This document shows, one piece after another, positions 47,101-55,155 of a stretch of DNA of 64,000 nt. The notes beneath the pieces are model-generated. The model was given only the letters and a program-made list of their open reading frames with translations, ran no database searches and was not told where the DNA came from. The position numbers were made by a program, and so were the translations under genes. Numbering within the stretch: the stretch's first letter is position 1; each line of letters starts with the position of its first letter. The stretch comes from Bradyrhizobium sp. CB82 (GTDB lineage Bacteria > Pseudomonadota > Alphaproteobacteria > Rhizobiales > Xanthobacteraceae). Where the stretch lies: assembly GCF_029714405.1 (NCBI RefSeq), contig NZ_CP121650.1, forward strand, positions 930,001-994,000, given 5' to 3'.

Positions 47101-47432
47101 TTTTCACCTTCTCGTTCTCCGCGGGTTTTATCGACTACTCCTATTCGGTCGCGGCATCGCACAACCAGCCGCAGCTTGGCTCGTCAAGCGGCGGGGACAG
47201 TGGGGAACTCGAGCCGGGGTTGCTGCAGCCCGTCACGCGCTTTGCGGCCCTGAACGATCGGAACGTCATCAGCGATGCAGTCGAGCCGCTGATCGTCGCC
47301 GCCGGTGCTGCTGAGGCTCCGGGCGCTGCGAAGCCGCCGCCTCAACATGCGGACGTGATCTCCAGGGCGATCTGCCAATCGGAGGATTGGAAGAAATACG
47401 CCTCGTATTTCGATGTCGAGCTCGTGCAATAG
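38154..47432 (+). CDS. Giant Tat-exported protein of unknown family (3092 residues)
   Basis: Starts at GTG 38154 (ATG at 38190 possible). A twin-arginine signal, LTRRGFLAGTAALPIAAETA, spans about residues 24-47, so export in folded form is likely. Regions: residues 50-385 beta-rich with DLSSDGGTLTVREFPHPTP; 390-430 Pro/Ala linker (PAPASSVAEPSPAPNGGAPA); 440-1130 large mixed domain; 1138-1162 second Pro linker; and 1165-1650 domain with RVRELWLSALGGSLIHDTQF. A predominantly helical, coiled-coil-like span (LLEAAPVLRETLQFGSDDAL, LAPLQDAIRKLETQWQNLSN) covers 1685-2700, and 2705-3010 alternate polar/hydrophobic strands rich in Gly and Phe (FIDYSYSVAASH). No catalytic motif or known family recognised. 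It is followed after 9 bp by a second giant gene. Codon use is even throughout and there is no frameshift, which is notable next to so many decayed genes. Confidence 0.85.
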   Translation: MSEVATERARRAMPRPVGRQETLNPNLTRRGFLAGTAALPIAAETAFAGSDVSMDLEFDLSSDGGTLTVREFPHPTPGQKPDDKLQWKAIAAAFGPKAWFDLAVDATDDNRRHLRIRDASYGADNSFTVELFFSPVIAAGKRVDHWALELTTDLWRSAIQPASRWASAKKAFRDFVQQDGNLSAYVNAANANVRLGQMFDRRVAADDATAEPLQLAFQNDCLWRLSRDLGAAATSFGGLAKAGKFTLGWWQRENELPFLHGFARDDKQRHDRVSVSSPFRVGGTSGASVSVHDFVTSGSPLEWEARQVISPLVPKSAQTFVKLSLGAAKLTIADDDDPTAAPITAATLSITESRLPIKDQRIRRTLWGAVARTKAPLELRTSIGRLVINAPEPMPAPASSVAEPSPAPNGGAPAPSVAAPTVQAPGSSNAAAPPEDDTLIASGDRTGAQDVTIWAVFDRTKPAEPFAARRLAIDLALFASDLALRDASHSSLTFDSADFRLVYEDGDTMKELSAGEFPRAPASSYLWVGSLDAGQEIAQFDLSRATLAVARDVDLVKLRFRFLDLTLVLTPEPVIRPRHAECRVIDLGNDHFRDDRPVLVAEFGPQHVFEEAIFRQNIPLPDITDLTDPTLDRNAILNQIDQYADDTPKLIDYRKSIRKGKVDKDPNSPAFNDFCKAYETAANAAALPPDQQIYVGPFALDPDAMAIARQVERAMATAAVTDSINNTFDRIKKFIADDKSATTHLLAPATPTEAGNPGPDDYYLTNALRNETVLEQQEPVYGVFRDYYRSELIKQYYVKTSKQPWAPATLDSMDVEFFAHDNRPNWQPTASGVPRRIPPADPRGYRETALRANFIQQIVGDDPATFAELSDARLAQPSRLAFRINCAPAPNATAEEAGLNYSSDASPQTPNSGGFAYPELAFTFADLTDWSRHEPAVTLRARKLFSGNTSGIVPPIGTRAANLADPEVLTYQGISRGGVNAEQRLGEIRAALARKPTLYETAIEIPARLTLSTAQDAIWFDRRKLPWQVVHENAGAVPVVAPSEPTGGDTVMKSGDPVRRSHQPLWVAQLALDGLEPNLRIVDSPDLRPNALTWLKPGDLRQIGQGAPPRGPLAPWFIGPEQMDAATLTAEGVNAKMPPGTQVPKPPAPTLVPVPTPASETELCTPPLRNRIWRILRLLCGRDDDRKTLGNLQFFRSALDAYDRHELVLLSSAYGLPVIGKRKPRDGDPAGLETAGGLVTGSGQIEPGDDFPVLDADDAQAIQRPQQLRVRELWLSALGGSLIHDTQFLPSAGANDLWGGKIFDGFSIERWRAEIVLGRDIVGEVVYKGYLFPLGHRASLVKLTERLFLRSETLGVKAVLVQRIFIRVGRKTQAYPAVGQPFDGRLWCARDVTMLTVQTPDLQDPYQLPKVPAKNPENLVGGRIDLAGAPGLAFWPRVNETDQGLVKFDFTIDGAETSMPLIFVDNIAATNGASLKALVETYRRWPDWVSRRTAALRDQNIRYAPETKTGDCTLKTQSIVVSVHGGLKSSGGVWNGDLTAYDTNAILEGAEQPPFYPSVEAATVRLENVERFSGGVPRPVDVQYDGRYVRFGFSPKAAGSDKPTNPLEVFLNLRTCISMSMGSNGDRSGAIGRPESNIVAIGRGNGPIGAGGAIIYEASGPASSTDPLGTPEPRGQVPVSGGVKLIDPVSPAPEFHNLLSLADFFDPQNPYLNQVKQASGAASLPTTGVPAPRASNAASAASDAIDDIRKVLSAFFSDTAMILGVVSYRHLLQFLGFDFASLLEAAPVLRETLQFGSDDALGGDPQELVQEIHTHVLAPLQDAIRKLETQWQNLSNDIQKQFPGKGISLAQVFPEIDSGLRDLDGKIATAQRDDDPVRLFLDLAAVYESARAFAAALDRMASNPVARLQTAAVGAVQDVLAQFQQPTALFRDTMAQLGTDLASILNADTIDTWLKNLVGQDTSDELDDTLTFELAAPDLAALAQNTATGIGTSLDDINKQFKSDLKLEVSDFAKAIIGDVLANKPTGETFKNFQTVVAAKVNTAIVQAKTAVEAQLGSAQSQAVFIIESELDTFLLSVTQDPDNAPMLREVYGAVTFIFALIDRASQLRAHISAGNIDKSLGDLAALSDMIIGVGQEPFTRIDQSLRQGFKGLQAQLATSDLMPPTAGNDFTTFTAEIANCKTYHDWTPAQKKGNFPPPTSTPAANDPMKSLDAFISAAKSAQKVVNDVAGLVVDNANNLQEIQTKAAAAGVDISPYLDLIRNARVLMEGPAANTADFGLVGDASALYCAFVTGLARMGAAVSLIPKTDWTNVDKDIVVKLTGYEQACAQSAGDIGDALAKATKRLADFIEANKTVIAGAALLGAALDAIAQIPGLSISNQINSYSSDWKDKEKDVAAALAAAINVLIKFLVNGGKFAAAVKTTLVNALSSLDTLLGKIGLSLKPEEDKLNSALKDLGDVFGKFANYTPIGPAPATIAGLLATPVVTSGTTPTVQTLFTSTTEQTYQQLSVALHKAEAAVFAGWRALQARAKGLPQYLQRAVVVAAQAPLQTFSSAYKTLLELRNSAAEKINSPLLSLQARRSLFVAPVYTSPPGVDVNDPTDNDAILQALESKDRLAEEAGVLKNIAAYTPPAAPPDLIIGNFVRFLDSWTTGKSAPLQIARNVQDLAAQVLKGNILALIDVAAFRDAILDAIAQLVPTKAVFSYNFASTVTEEPDSDAIFQAQLGSRFVLTTKIEVDLLNEGKTDFAASGSLGPFAIKLVGSVIDALTLRFGGAGFVANNGAAPRFDVAYQSYEVGPALDFIQQLQAYLTPSDGAGFHIGPLDWALGIEVGYGVNLGSIGIGEVSFFNIIFDVSADLPFTSAGALFKTSLGTRLAPFTISILPYAGSGYFSLFSAADGIRGFEASFLFGGGGSLSFGPLEAQVQVQVGTFIRVLKVGEVNSTEIAGSFLAAGSMTIWIFNFAASLYVSLGEDNGNMYGEAIFTFSFSAGFIDYSYSVAASHNQPQLGSSSGGDSGELEPGLLQPVTRFAALNDRNVISDAVEPLIVAAGAAEAPGAAKPPPQHADVISRAICQSEDWKKYASYFDVELVQ

Positions 47433-47441
47433 GTGGCTGCC

Positions 47442-50400
47442 ATGGCGAGTCCTCCTTCTCCAATTTCGGGTCCAAAGGTCGCTGCCTATATGCGCGTCGT
47501 CGCCAACGGCGTCGCCAAGAACGGTCGTGTCAAGGCCACTCTGATCGTCACTCCGCAATCGCCGGCCGCGGGCGTGGCTACGGATTTGAATCTTACGACA
47601 TGGCCGGGTGATATCGTCAAGCATCTGGCAGGGCTTGCCGCACCGGAAAAGTTTCCGGTGTGGTACAGCTTGACCGACCCCAGCGCTGGGGCGGTGACGC
47701 CCACACGGCTCGGCAAACCAGCCTTCGTGGCCCTCGCGGATGAAGCGAACGGCCTGCGCGACCTCAATGACCTCTGGGCGAGGGCGATCACCGGTGCCGG
47801 CGATTCCAGTCCGTGGCAGACGCTCCTCGCCGACATCGATCGAAGCGTGAGCGGCCAAAAAAGCTCCGCCGACCTCCAGCCGTCCTATCAATCGGATCCC
47901 ACGAAGGCCGAGATGCTGGATAATGGGGCAATCGTCGCTCAGTCGCATGACCCCACGAAGAAAACGATTGTCAAGGGCGTAGTCCCCAACCCGCAAACGG
48001 GTTACGCCATCGATATCGCTGCTGCCAGGGCGCAGCGCGTGACCCGAAAGCTGGCGATCGGACCGTATCTGCCAGGCGACCAGGAGCAGATCCTCGACAC
48101 AGAGGTTCCGGAGCGGGACCGCGCGAAGTTCGCCGAGCAGCGCAAAAAAGTGCTGCTGGACCGGTTGAAGGCTTCGGTCGATGGCACCGATCCCGACCGC
48201 CAGCGAAGCAAGGCGTATTTCGACGCAGTCAGGACCGCGCTCGGTGACACTACGGCAGCCGCCGCGCCGGCTGCCGGTCCGGCGCCGACTGCGGTGACGG
48301 CCGCAGCCGCGATCGCGCTGCCGATCGCGCCCGCGGCGCAGGTCCTCGGCAAGCAAGCGGCTGGCGGTGCGGCCCCGCGGCCTTCGCGTGCCGCACACGT
48401 TTATAGCAGCTGGACTCAGTGGTCGCGCCAGCATCAACAGTCTTCCGCCGCGATTCAAAAGGTTTCCGCGGCGGGTGCGGCGCCGGTCAAGCCGAAAGGA
48501 CCGCCGCCTGACTCGCAGGCGAAACTGCTTTCGATCTATTACAGCCTGCAAGGCGATCCGATCTTGTCGCGGCTGTTCGGATTCGCCTTCGACATCGAGT
48601 TCGACATTCCAAATGATCGCCATGACGGCGGCGATGTCTGGCTCGCCGCCGGCGACGCTCCGATTTCGATCTGGACCAAGGCGCGTTACGCGGTGCAGGA
48701 CGGGGAAGACAAGACAAGGCGTTTCTGGCCCGCGCCTCGCTTCGAGAACCCGGACGCCTCGATGGCTCTCACCCGGGAGCAGATGCACGGGGTGTTCGAC
48801 CTTGGTCAGGGTTACGAACAGGCTAATCCCCAGCCGCATTACTATCTGACGTCTCTCGCAGTGCGCGGCGCCGTCTCGGAAGCGCTGGACGGCATTGAGA
48901 CGGTTGACAAGGGCGAGCGTCATCAAACGAGTGGATGGACCTTCCTTGACAGCGGACGCGCGGCACGAACCGCGCGCGACCTTGCCGTCGCCAACCACCA
49001 ACGCAAAGCGTACGGTGACCAAAATGCTGTTGTGTTGCATGCGGAAGAGCTGACGATTGGCCGGCGCCTTGACGTCCTGGCCATAGGTCCCAAGCAAAAA
49101 AACGTGCAGTGGCGCAGCTTGATGAATCGCTTCGTCGAGTTCACCAGTCTATCGGGGGCGGTGAAGGAACGGCTGGACGCGATTGTCGCCGACCGTATGC
49201 TAAAGGGCAGGATCCTCGACGAGGCGGCCTTTCAACTTGTGTCGCGCTCGATGCCGATCGTCGGCGAGCAGGAGTCCGGCTCAGGCGACAGCCGCAACGT
49301 CGAGGCTGTCGTCGAGGAGGCGTTCCTGTCGTGGGACGGAACGCCGCTTGCCGCGCTCACGTGTAAGTCGACCGCTAACAGTTCCGGAAGCGAGGTCTTG
49401 CCGGTCAAGCGGGCTTACGATCTGCCGACATCCGACTTTCCGGAATTGCGTCCGCCGCCGCTACGTTACGGTGTTGGTTACGTGTTCTCGATCCGCTCCG
49501 AATTCCTGGGCGGAGGCTCGCCTACTCTGGACGACGCATCGCGATGGCATGAGGCACAACACGGCAAGACGACGTTGCCGCCTAGCGACAATAAAGGCAT
49601 GAAGAAGCCCCGGCGCTTTCTGCGTCAGGAGGCGATCGCAGCCCCGATCTTGATGCTGCCGGACAACCTGGTTACCGGGAGCAACGGCGAGATGGGCTTT
49701 GAGTCGCCGGCCCGGGCCGTTGTGCGCACGGCGACCGCGGCAGACAAGCTCGCCCCCGGCGAGGCGAACGAGAATCAACATGGTCCCGATCATGTCAAAC
49801 TTGCGGATCGGGCTCGGCCCGATTCCACGATGCGCGTGTTCATCGCGCCACGGGCGGGAATTGATTTTTGTGCCCGCCACGGAGTTTTCGACAATGCCGG
49901 CACGGCCTTGCAGCGGCTCGGCGGCGGACTATTGAACGTGGAATTTCATGTCGACAAGAAAGTGCAGGCTTTCCCCGTGGCTGTCGTCATGCGGAACACC
50001 GGCTTCAACGCCGACCGGCTCATCTATCGCAGAACTCCCGGCAGAGCCAGTTCGACCCTCGAGGACGGCGATGCCCTGGGGGCCACCATCTTCCATCCGT
50101 TGCCGGCCCCGGTTAAACGCGAAGGTGGCCGCTCCTATCTGCCCGACCCCGCGGCCGAAACCATGTCGCTGCGGCTGCGCGTCACCGGATCCGACAAGTA
50201 TCTGAAGCACGACGTGCTTGTCGAACTCTATCAGAACGGAGTGGATGCAGATTATCCGAATGCACTGCCGGTTATGGTCACGGTGGAGAAAGTCAACGCC
50301 CAACGCGCAAAGCCGGCTCAATTGGTAACCGATATACTGCTCGGAGATCCAAAGGCAATCGTCCGCATTCGCGAGGGCGGCAAATGGGGGCCTGATACGC

Positions 50401-52805
50401 CGGGCGCCGGGGGTGTTCGGGCACGCCACCTGCGCGTTGTGCTGGCGCCAGGAGAAAAGTTCGACCTTGAGGCCACTTGCCTGCCCAGCAAGGTGAAACT
50501 CGCCCAATGGTTCTCCCTGCCCGAAAACATCGGGGTTCAACATCATCTGGCAACCCTCTTGCCGGCAGCCAAGCAGGCGCTTTGCGTTTCATGCGGCGAA
50601 CCGCAGCAAAAGCTGACCGCGGCGGTTGCCAATGTTGCCGCCGGCACAGGGCTTGGTGGGTACGCGCCGCCGGACCAAGGCGGCCTCGACGCGGTTGCCA
50701 AGGAGCTTCTCGATTGCGTTCGGGATCGTTGGCAGCTCACCGAGGTGGCGGCGGCGACAACGCTACGCGTCGAGCATGCCGTCAACGCGCCGCAGAATGC
50801 GGTGTCGCTTGCCAAGGTCGCGATTGTGCGCCCGGGTACGTCGAGCCCGCCGGATTCCGGGCTGCCGTCCGACTCCGTTGCAGGGTCATCCACACTTTTG
50901 CTCACGGGAGAAGTTCTGGTCGACCTCGAGCAGGTGGACGCGGTCGACATCGTGGCCGAGGTGGTGAATCCAGGGGGTACACCGTTTGACGAACCTGCCC
51001 GCGGCCGTGGCGTGCTCGCCAGGAGGGCGGGCCGCTGGCCGACTGTTCTGAGCAACGAAGGCAAGCGCAGATACAAGCGCAAGCGCGCCGTGTTCGGATT
51101 CGACGTCGATGCCAACGGCAAGACCAGGCTTCTGCGGGAAACGGTAACATTGCTCCGCATCCAGAATCTGCCTGATCCTCGCGCGGCAGTTAATCCTGTG
51201 TCGGGGCCGGCGATCTTTCTTGACCCCGAGCCCTGGAAAGCACGAAAAGCGCGGCTGAATCTGGGCGCTTTGCACTGGGCCGCCCGCAACGGGCAGCCTA
51301 TCCAGATTCCCGTTGCCTCGGACGGCCATCCCGACCAATCCGGCACGGTTGCAACCCACACGATCGGTGTGTCGCGGCCGCACGAGATTTCCGATACGCG
51401 GGCGCGTTTCCTAAGGTTGTATGCAGTTGCGGTTTCCCGTTTTGCTCGGTCCTTCGAAACCGCACCGATGTTCGCCGATGACGGCAAGGAGCACCTCCTG
51501 CATCGCCGTCAGCCGCTTTACGATAATGAGCAACGCAAGACCGGAGCCACGATCGAGGCGTGGAGCAACGCAACCGCTCGTCCCGCGCCTGCGGCCGCCA
51601 GGACGCCGACGCCCTTCTTTGCAATCAAACGGGTTGCAGAGGAGGATCGTGGTCTTACGGTTCAGACGTTCGTCCGCAAATGCGGCGTCCGGCTGCGCTT
51701 CGATCGGGGAATGTTTTCAGCCGGCGAGGGTGAGCGCATTGGCATCGTGTTGTGGCCGCCCGATATTGTGAAGCAAAATCCAAACGATCTGGAGGACAAT
51801 ACGGTCAAATTCGCCGGCCGGACGATGACGCTGAGTGATTTCGTGGATGCCGATCTGGGCGATGGCGGCCAATACATCTCGCGATGGGGTGGCGATCCGA
51901 TCCGTTCCGATCCCACTCCGCAGAGGGGGTGGTTCATGCCCCCGACCGCATTCGCCTGTCTCAATCCGGCAGAGGCGGGCGAACCACAGGCGCACGATCC
52001 AAAATATGTCCCGAGCGTCAAGATGCCGATCATGGTGACGAAACCGCCGGGCTCCACGGACGGAACTCCGGTGGCGGACTCGTTGACGTTCATGCAGGTC
52101 GCATTGCTGACTTTCGAGCCCTATTTCGACATTGAAGCCGAAGAATGGTTCGTCGACGTCGCGATGGACGCGGCCCGCGCGACCGATCCCTTCGTTCGTC
52201 TCGGCCTCGTGCGCTATCAGCCGAACACGGTCGGCGGCGAGCTCCAGGTCTCGACCCCGGTGCGGGTGTGGACCCAGCTGCCGCCGCGCAGGACCTTGAC
52301 CCTGAAGCCCCGGCTGACCAAGGACGGCGACGTTACTCTGGACGCGATGGTGTGCGGCCAAGCGAGCGACGGCATCAAGCCGCTTCCGGACGATGCTGCC
52401 GCGATCCTGCTGAACGATCCGAACGGAGAAGCGGCTGCCGCGCGCCGCGCCGTCTGGAATCGTCTCCAGCGTGCGAAGATGGTCTTGAAGGTCCTGCACG
52501 AGACGGAAGATGACGATTTCGGGAAGCGACAGACCAATGTATTCCCGGGCGAGGCGGTCGACTTCGACGGTGGAACGATGAACGACGGCATCATTTCATG
52601 GCCGATTTCCGTGACGATACCGCAAGTTCGCTTGAAGGACCTGGGTCCCGGCCGGCTTGTTGCGATCGTCGAGGAGATCGAGGAGCGCTTGCCGGCCACC
52701 TATCCCAGCGAGCCCATCAAGCTCACCGACCTGTTGAAGGACGAGGTCGTTCTGCAGTCGGGTCCAAGGTTCATCGCAAGAGTTCCTTTCTTGGAAAGGA
52801 AGTGA
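47442..52805 (+). CDS. Giant protein of unknown family, partner of the upstream giant (1787 residues)
   Basis: ATG at 47442 (MASPPSPISGPKVAAYMRVV), six bases after AGGTGG; a GTG at 47433 is the alternative. There is no signal peptide or membrane helix. Residues about 270-320 are an Ala/Pro linker (AAAAPAAGPAPTAVTAAAAI). Other parts are mixed alpha/beta with recurring beta-sandwich-like stretches (GSSTLLLTGEVLVDLEQVDA, RVFIAPRAGIDFCARHGVFD) and a C-terminus RPGRLVAIVEEIEERLP-like. No family recognised. The tight spacing and similar size suggest a complex with the Tat-exported giant, possibly carried across the membrane with it (Tat hitch-hiking is known for other complexes). That is inference. 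Confidence 0.83.
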   Translation: MASPPSPISGPKVAAYMRVVANGVAKNGRVKATLIVTPQSPAAGVATDLNLTTWPGDIVKHLAGLAAPEKFPVWYSLTDPSAGAVTPTRLGKPAFVALADEANGLRDLNDLWARAITGAGDSSPWQTLLADIDRSVSGQKSSADLQPSYQSDPTKAEMLDNGAIVAQSHDPTKKTIVKGVVPNPQTGYAIDIAAARAQRVTRKLAIGPYLPGDQEQILDTEVPERDRAKFAEQRKKVLLDRLKASVDGTDPDRQRSKAYFDAVRTALGDTTAAAAPAAGPAPTAVTAAAAIALPIAPAAQVLGKQAAGGAAPRPSRAAHVYSSWTQWSRQHQQSSAAIQKVSAAGAAPVKPKGPPPDSQAKLLSIYYSLQGDPILSRLFGFAFDIEFDIPNDRHDGGDVWLAAGDAPISIWTKARYAVQDGEDKTRRFWPAPRFENPDASMALTREQMHGVFDLGQGYEQANPQPHYYLTSLAVRGAVSEALDGIETVDKGERHQTSGWTFLDSGRAARTARDLAVANHQRKAYGDQNAVVLHAEELTIGRRLDVLAIGPKQKNVQWRSLMNRFVEFTSLSGAVKERLDAIVADRMLKGRILDEAAFQLVSRSMPIVGEQESGSGDSRNVEAVVEEAFLSWDGTPLAALTCKSTANSSGSEVLPVKRAYDLPTSDFPELRPPPLRYGVGYVFSIRSEFLGGGSPTLDDASRWHEAQHGKTTLPPSDNKGMKKPRRFLRQEAIAAPILMLPDNLVTGSNGEMGFESPARAVVRTATAADKLAPGEANENQHGPDHVKLADRARPDSTMRVFIAPRAGIDFCARHGVFDNAGTALQRLGGGLLNVEFHVDKKVQAFPVAVVMRNTGFNADRLIYRRTPGRASSTLEDGDALGATIFHPLPAPVKREGGRSYLPDPAAETMSLRLRVTGSDKYLKHDVLVELYQNGVDADYPNALPVMVTVEKVNAQRAKPAQLVTDILLGDPKAIVRIREGGKWGPDTPGAGGVRARHLRVVLAPGEKFDLEATCLPSKVKLAQWFSLPENIGVQHHLATLLPAAKQALCVSCGEPQQKLTAAVANVAAGTGLGGYAPPDQGGLDAVAKELLDCVRDRWQLTEVAAATTLRVEHAVNAPQNAVSLAKVAIVRPGTSSPPDSGLPSDSVAGSSTLLLTGEVLVDLEQVDAVDIVAEVVNPGGTPFDEPARGRGVLARRAGRWPTVLSNEGKRRYKRKRAVFGFDVDANGKTRLLRETVTLLRIQNLPDPRAAVNPVSGPAIFLDPEPWKARKARLNLGALHWAARNGQPIQIPVASDGHPDQSGTVATHTIGVSRPHEISDTRARFLRLYAVAVSRFARSFETAPMFADDGKEHLLHRRQPLYDNEQRKTGATIEAWSNATARPAPAAARTPTPFFAIKRVAEEDRGLTVQTFVRKCGVRLRFDRGMFSAGEGERIGIVLWPPDIVKQNPNDLEDNTVKFAGRTMTLSDFVDADLGDGGQYISRWGGDPIRSDPTPQRGWFMPPTAFACLNPAEAGEPQAHDPKYVPSVKMPIMVTKPPGSTDGTPVADSLTFMQVALLTFEPYFDIEAEEWFVDVAMDAARATDPFVRLGLVRYQPNTVGGELQVSTPVRVWTQLPPRRTLTLKPRLTKDGDVTLDAMVCGQASDGIKPLPDDAAAILLNDPNGEAAAARRAVWNRLQRAKMVLKVLHETEDDDFGKRQTNVFPGEAVDFDGGTMNDGIISWPISVTIPQVRLKDLGPGRLVAIVEEIEERLPATYPSEPIKLTDLLKDEVVLQSGPRFIARVPFLERK

Positions 52806-52865
52806 TTTTTTTGCGATACCGAAATCCCACGGTGGATGCCGAATAGAGCAACAACGAGGTACAAG

Positions 52866-53339
52866 ATGCGACTGATACTGGCGTTTTTTCTCTTGCTGCT
52901 ATCGCCCTTGGCTTATTCCCAGGCCTGTTCGTGCGGCCCGGATTATTGTCAAAGCGATGCCCGTTATCCCAAGCTACTGGCGAAGAAGAAGGCGTCATTG
53001 TCTGCCAGCTATCCGTCCGATCTCGTCGGCTTGCTCGACCGCGACGGCGCGTGCGTCGCTCGTGTTGAGCAGGCACCGGACGGCTTTAGCCTGATGACAG
53101 TGGGGTCCGATGGAAACAAGTTGACCATAGCCTGGGACGAGGACAACGAGCGCATTTCGCGCCAGCAGGTTATGGATGGCGTGGCACGCGCGTACTACAA
53201 GTTCAACACAGCGCGCCGGTTCTCGTGCTGTAACGAGCCGAATTACGATGCTCAGCCGGATTGGGACGCGAACCTCGGATTAAACACTGGCATTGCCATA
53301 GCCTGCACGATCAGCAGCAGCGGTGTCGTCTGCCAATGA
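52866..53339 (+). CDS. Small secreted Cys-rich hypothetical protein
   Basis: 157 residues from the ATG at 52866 with GAGG eight bases before. A signal peptide MRLILAFFLLLLSPLAYSQA is followed by CSCGPDYC, then a compact domain (SYPSDLVGLLDRDGACVARV, EDNERISRQQVMDGVARAYY) and a second cysteine pair FSCCNEP. Secretion by Sec and disulphides are likely. It lies 60 bp after the second giant gene on the same strand, so it is probably the third gene of that operon. No family recognised. Confidence 0.72.
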   Translation: MRLILAFFLLLLSPLAYSQACSCGPDYCQSDARYPKLLAKKKASLSASYPSDLVGLLDRDGACVARVEQAPDGFSLMTVGSDGNKLTIAWDEDNERISRQQVMDGVARAYYKFNTARRFSCCNEPNYDAQPDWDANLGLNTGIAIACTISSSGVVCQ

Positions 53340-53523
53340 GGAGTTCGGATTGAAGTGCTGAGATCGGCTCGTTCGTTCAGATAAGGGGATTTGACGGTGT
53401 TTTATGGCTTGAACAATGTTCTGTGCGGAGGACATAAAGTCCCTCTCGCAGCCGATCCTTTCGTCAACGGAAACTGGAATCCGGAGAATACTTGGGCTGC
53501 AAAAACTCAAAAAGGAGTTCTCT

Positions 53524-53796
53524 ATGGCAAAAGTACAGATCGAGATCAAAAATGGCGATAACAACGACAACTTCGTGAGCGTGCAAGATCGAAACTTAGC
53601 CGGCGTGCCGACCGTATGGAATGCGAAGCGATTGAACGGTGGCGCTTCGGATTGGTGCGATCTCGAAGTCGATGGCAACGGCGATACTCACATGAACTGG
53701 ACGGCAACACGAACCGACGATCCAGCCCAGACTCGAACGGAAACTGACGTGGTAGGAATCCCTGGTGGACAGCCTGTGTTCGTCACATGCTCATGA
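53524..53796 (+). CDS. Small hypothetical beta-rich protein
   Basis: 90 residues from the ATG at 53524, following AAAAAGGAG. The sequence MAKVQIEIKNGDNNDNFVSV ... TRTETDVVGIPGGQPVFVTC alternates beta-strand-like segments and has two cysteines. No signal peptide. It is the last plus-strand gene after the giant operon, 185 bp downstream of the secreted protein. Function unknown. Confidence 0.6.
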   Translation: MAKVQIEIKNGDNNDNFVSVQDRNLAGVPTVWNAKRLNGGASDWCDLEVDGNGDTHMNWTATRTDDPAQTRTETDVVGIPGGQPVFVTCS

Positions 53797-54081
53797 CAGA
53801 GCTGGCAATTACTTTTGGCTTCGACGACGTAGTGGGAACGAGCAAGAACCCGCCGATATCCGTCGGCGTGAAACCTCCGTTTCCGCAACCCGAAGACAGC
53901 GCTGCTGACGGAGCGTTATTTGAGCCAGCGACTTCGCGGGCGAGCACTGCCGGACGCCGCACGGATTGGCCGGGCTAGAGTAGCAAACGTCAGTGCGTCG
54001 TTCGATAATGCCGCGCTGCGCTACAGACCAAGGGTCAAGCTGACCTTGACCGCTGGCCGGGACCACACCTATACTATTTCT
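53797..54081. other. Intergenic stretch between convergent genes
   Basis: About 285 bp with no supported gene. It separates the giant operon from the minus-strand protease-side genes. Confidence 0.4.
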
Positions 54082-54562
54082 TTAATAAAGGTGTTTCGCG
54101 TTGGCCACCTGCGCGCGCGTCCAAGCTATCACATCGCCGAGATCCTGAGCATTAAGTGCTAAGCGAATCAGGATCGAAAAAAGGTCCTCGCTTACATCGC
54201 CTTCCGCCGCGGCTTGCTTCGCGTAATGACGCGCCGTGTCGTCGTCGCCCATCAGAAATTTCACGCGTGCAGCCAGTCCGATGTCGTAGTATGGCGGATT
54301 CGACGATTTTTCATCATGCGAGATCTGGAGCACGCCCAGAGCAAGGTAGCTCAAAGTGTCCCTAAGAAGCTCGCGTCCGACCGACAGCGGCGTCCCGGCC
54401 GACGCCGCACTGGCAGCTCGGCTCAACGCTTCAAAGGGATAAACCGTTACCACCTCATTGATCGCCGAGGCGAGAACCGGATAGTACTCGTCGCGTACCT
54501 TCGGGAATTCTCTGAGTTCGCCCTGGAAACCCGGCATCGGTATTTCTAAAGCGTGATGGCAT
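54082..54562 (-). pseudogene. Helical-repeat-like protein, N-terminus lost to IS630
   Basis: 151 residues from an ATG at 54537. The frame is open to the IS630 border at 54563, where an IS-derived stop appears. The sequence is helical with Ala-rich pairs like TPR/SEL1 repeats (ALSRAASAASAGTPLSVGRE, ARVKFLMGDDDTARHYAKQA, VSEDLFSILIRLALNAQDLG). The true start is probably missing. It would have been downstream of the protease operon before the IS landed. Confidence 0.5.
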
Positions 54563-55155
54563 TAAGTTCGATAGCCTGAATTTTTGAGGTAGTTGGCGCA
54601 TTCCTCTGAGGTAAAGGCATCGAGTGCGTTGCCGATTGCGGCGCAGACTGCGTCGACAGTTCGCGCGGCAGCTTTGCGAAGCAGGTGCTTGAGCTTGGCA
54701 AAGACCTGCTCGATCGGGTTCAGGTCGGGCGAGTATTTTGGCAGGAAGAAGAGCTTGGCCCCGACCGAACGGATGAGCTGGCGAACTGCTTTGCTCCTGT
54801 GGCTGCCGAGGTTGTCCAAGATGACGATATCGCCGGGTCGAAGGACGGGCAGAAGAACCTTCTCGACATAGGCGCGAAAGCTCACGCTGTCGATCGGCCC
54901 CTCGATGAACCATGGCGCATCGATCCGGTCGTGGCGCAGGGCCGCCAGGAAGGTCATAGTCTTCCAGCGGCCGTGGGGAACCTTGGCGTGAAGTCTACAC
55001 CCGCGCGGCGCCCATCCCCGCAAGGGTGCCATATCGGTCCTGGTCCAGGTCTCGTCGATGAAGACCAGGCGCTCAGCTTCGACGCGATTTTGATACTTTG
55101 CCCACTGGGCTCGTCGCCGCGCCACCTCGGGTCGATCCCGTTCGCCAGCCGCCAC
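54562..55155 (-). pseudogene. IS630 transposase, C-terminal part
   Basis: 198 residues (MAAGERDRPEVARRRAQWAK) with the DDE residues in LVFIDETWTRTDM, DIVILDNLGSH and YSPDLNPIEQVFAKLKHLL. The catalytic domain is complete but is separated from its DNA-binding half by the IS110. Confidence 0.9.

Noticed and set aside
47184..49097. Long 637-residue open frame antisense to the giant genes
   Set aside because: Arg-rich shadow frame spanning the junction of the two giants, with no protein-like domain pattern.
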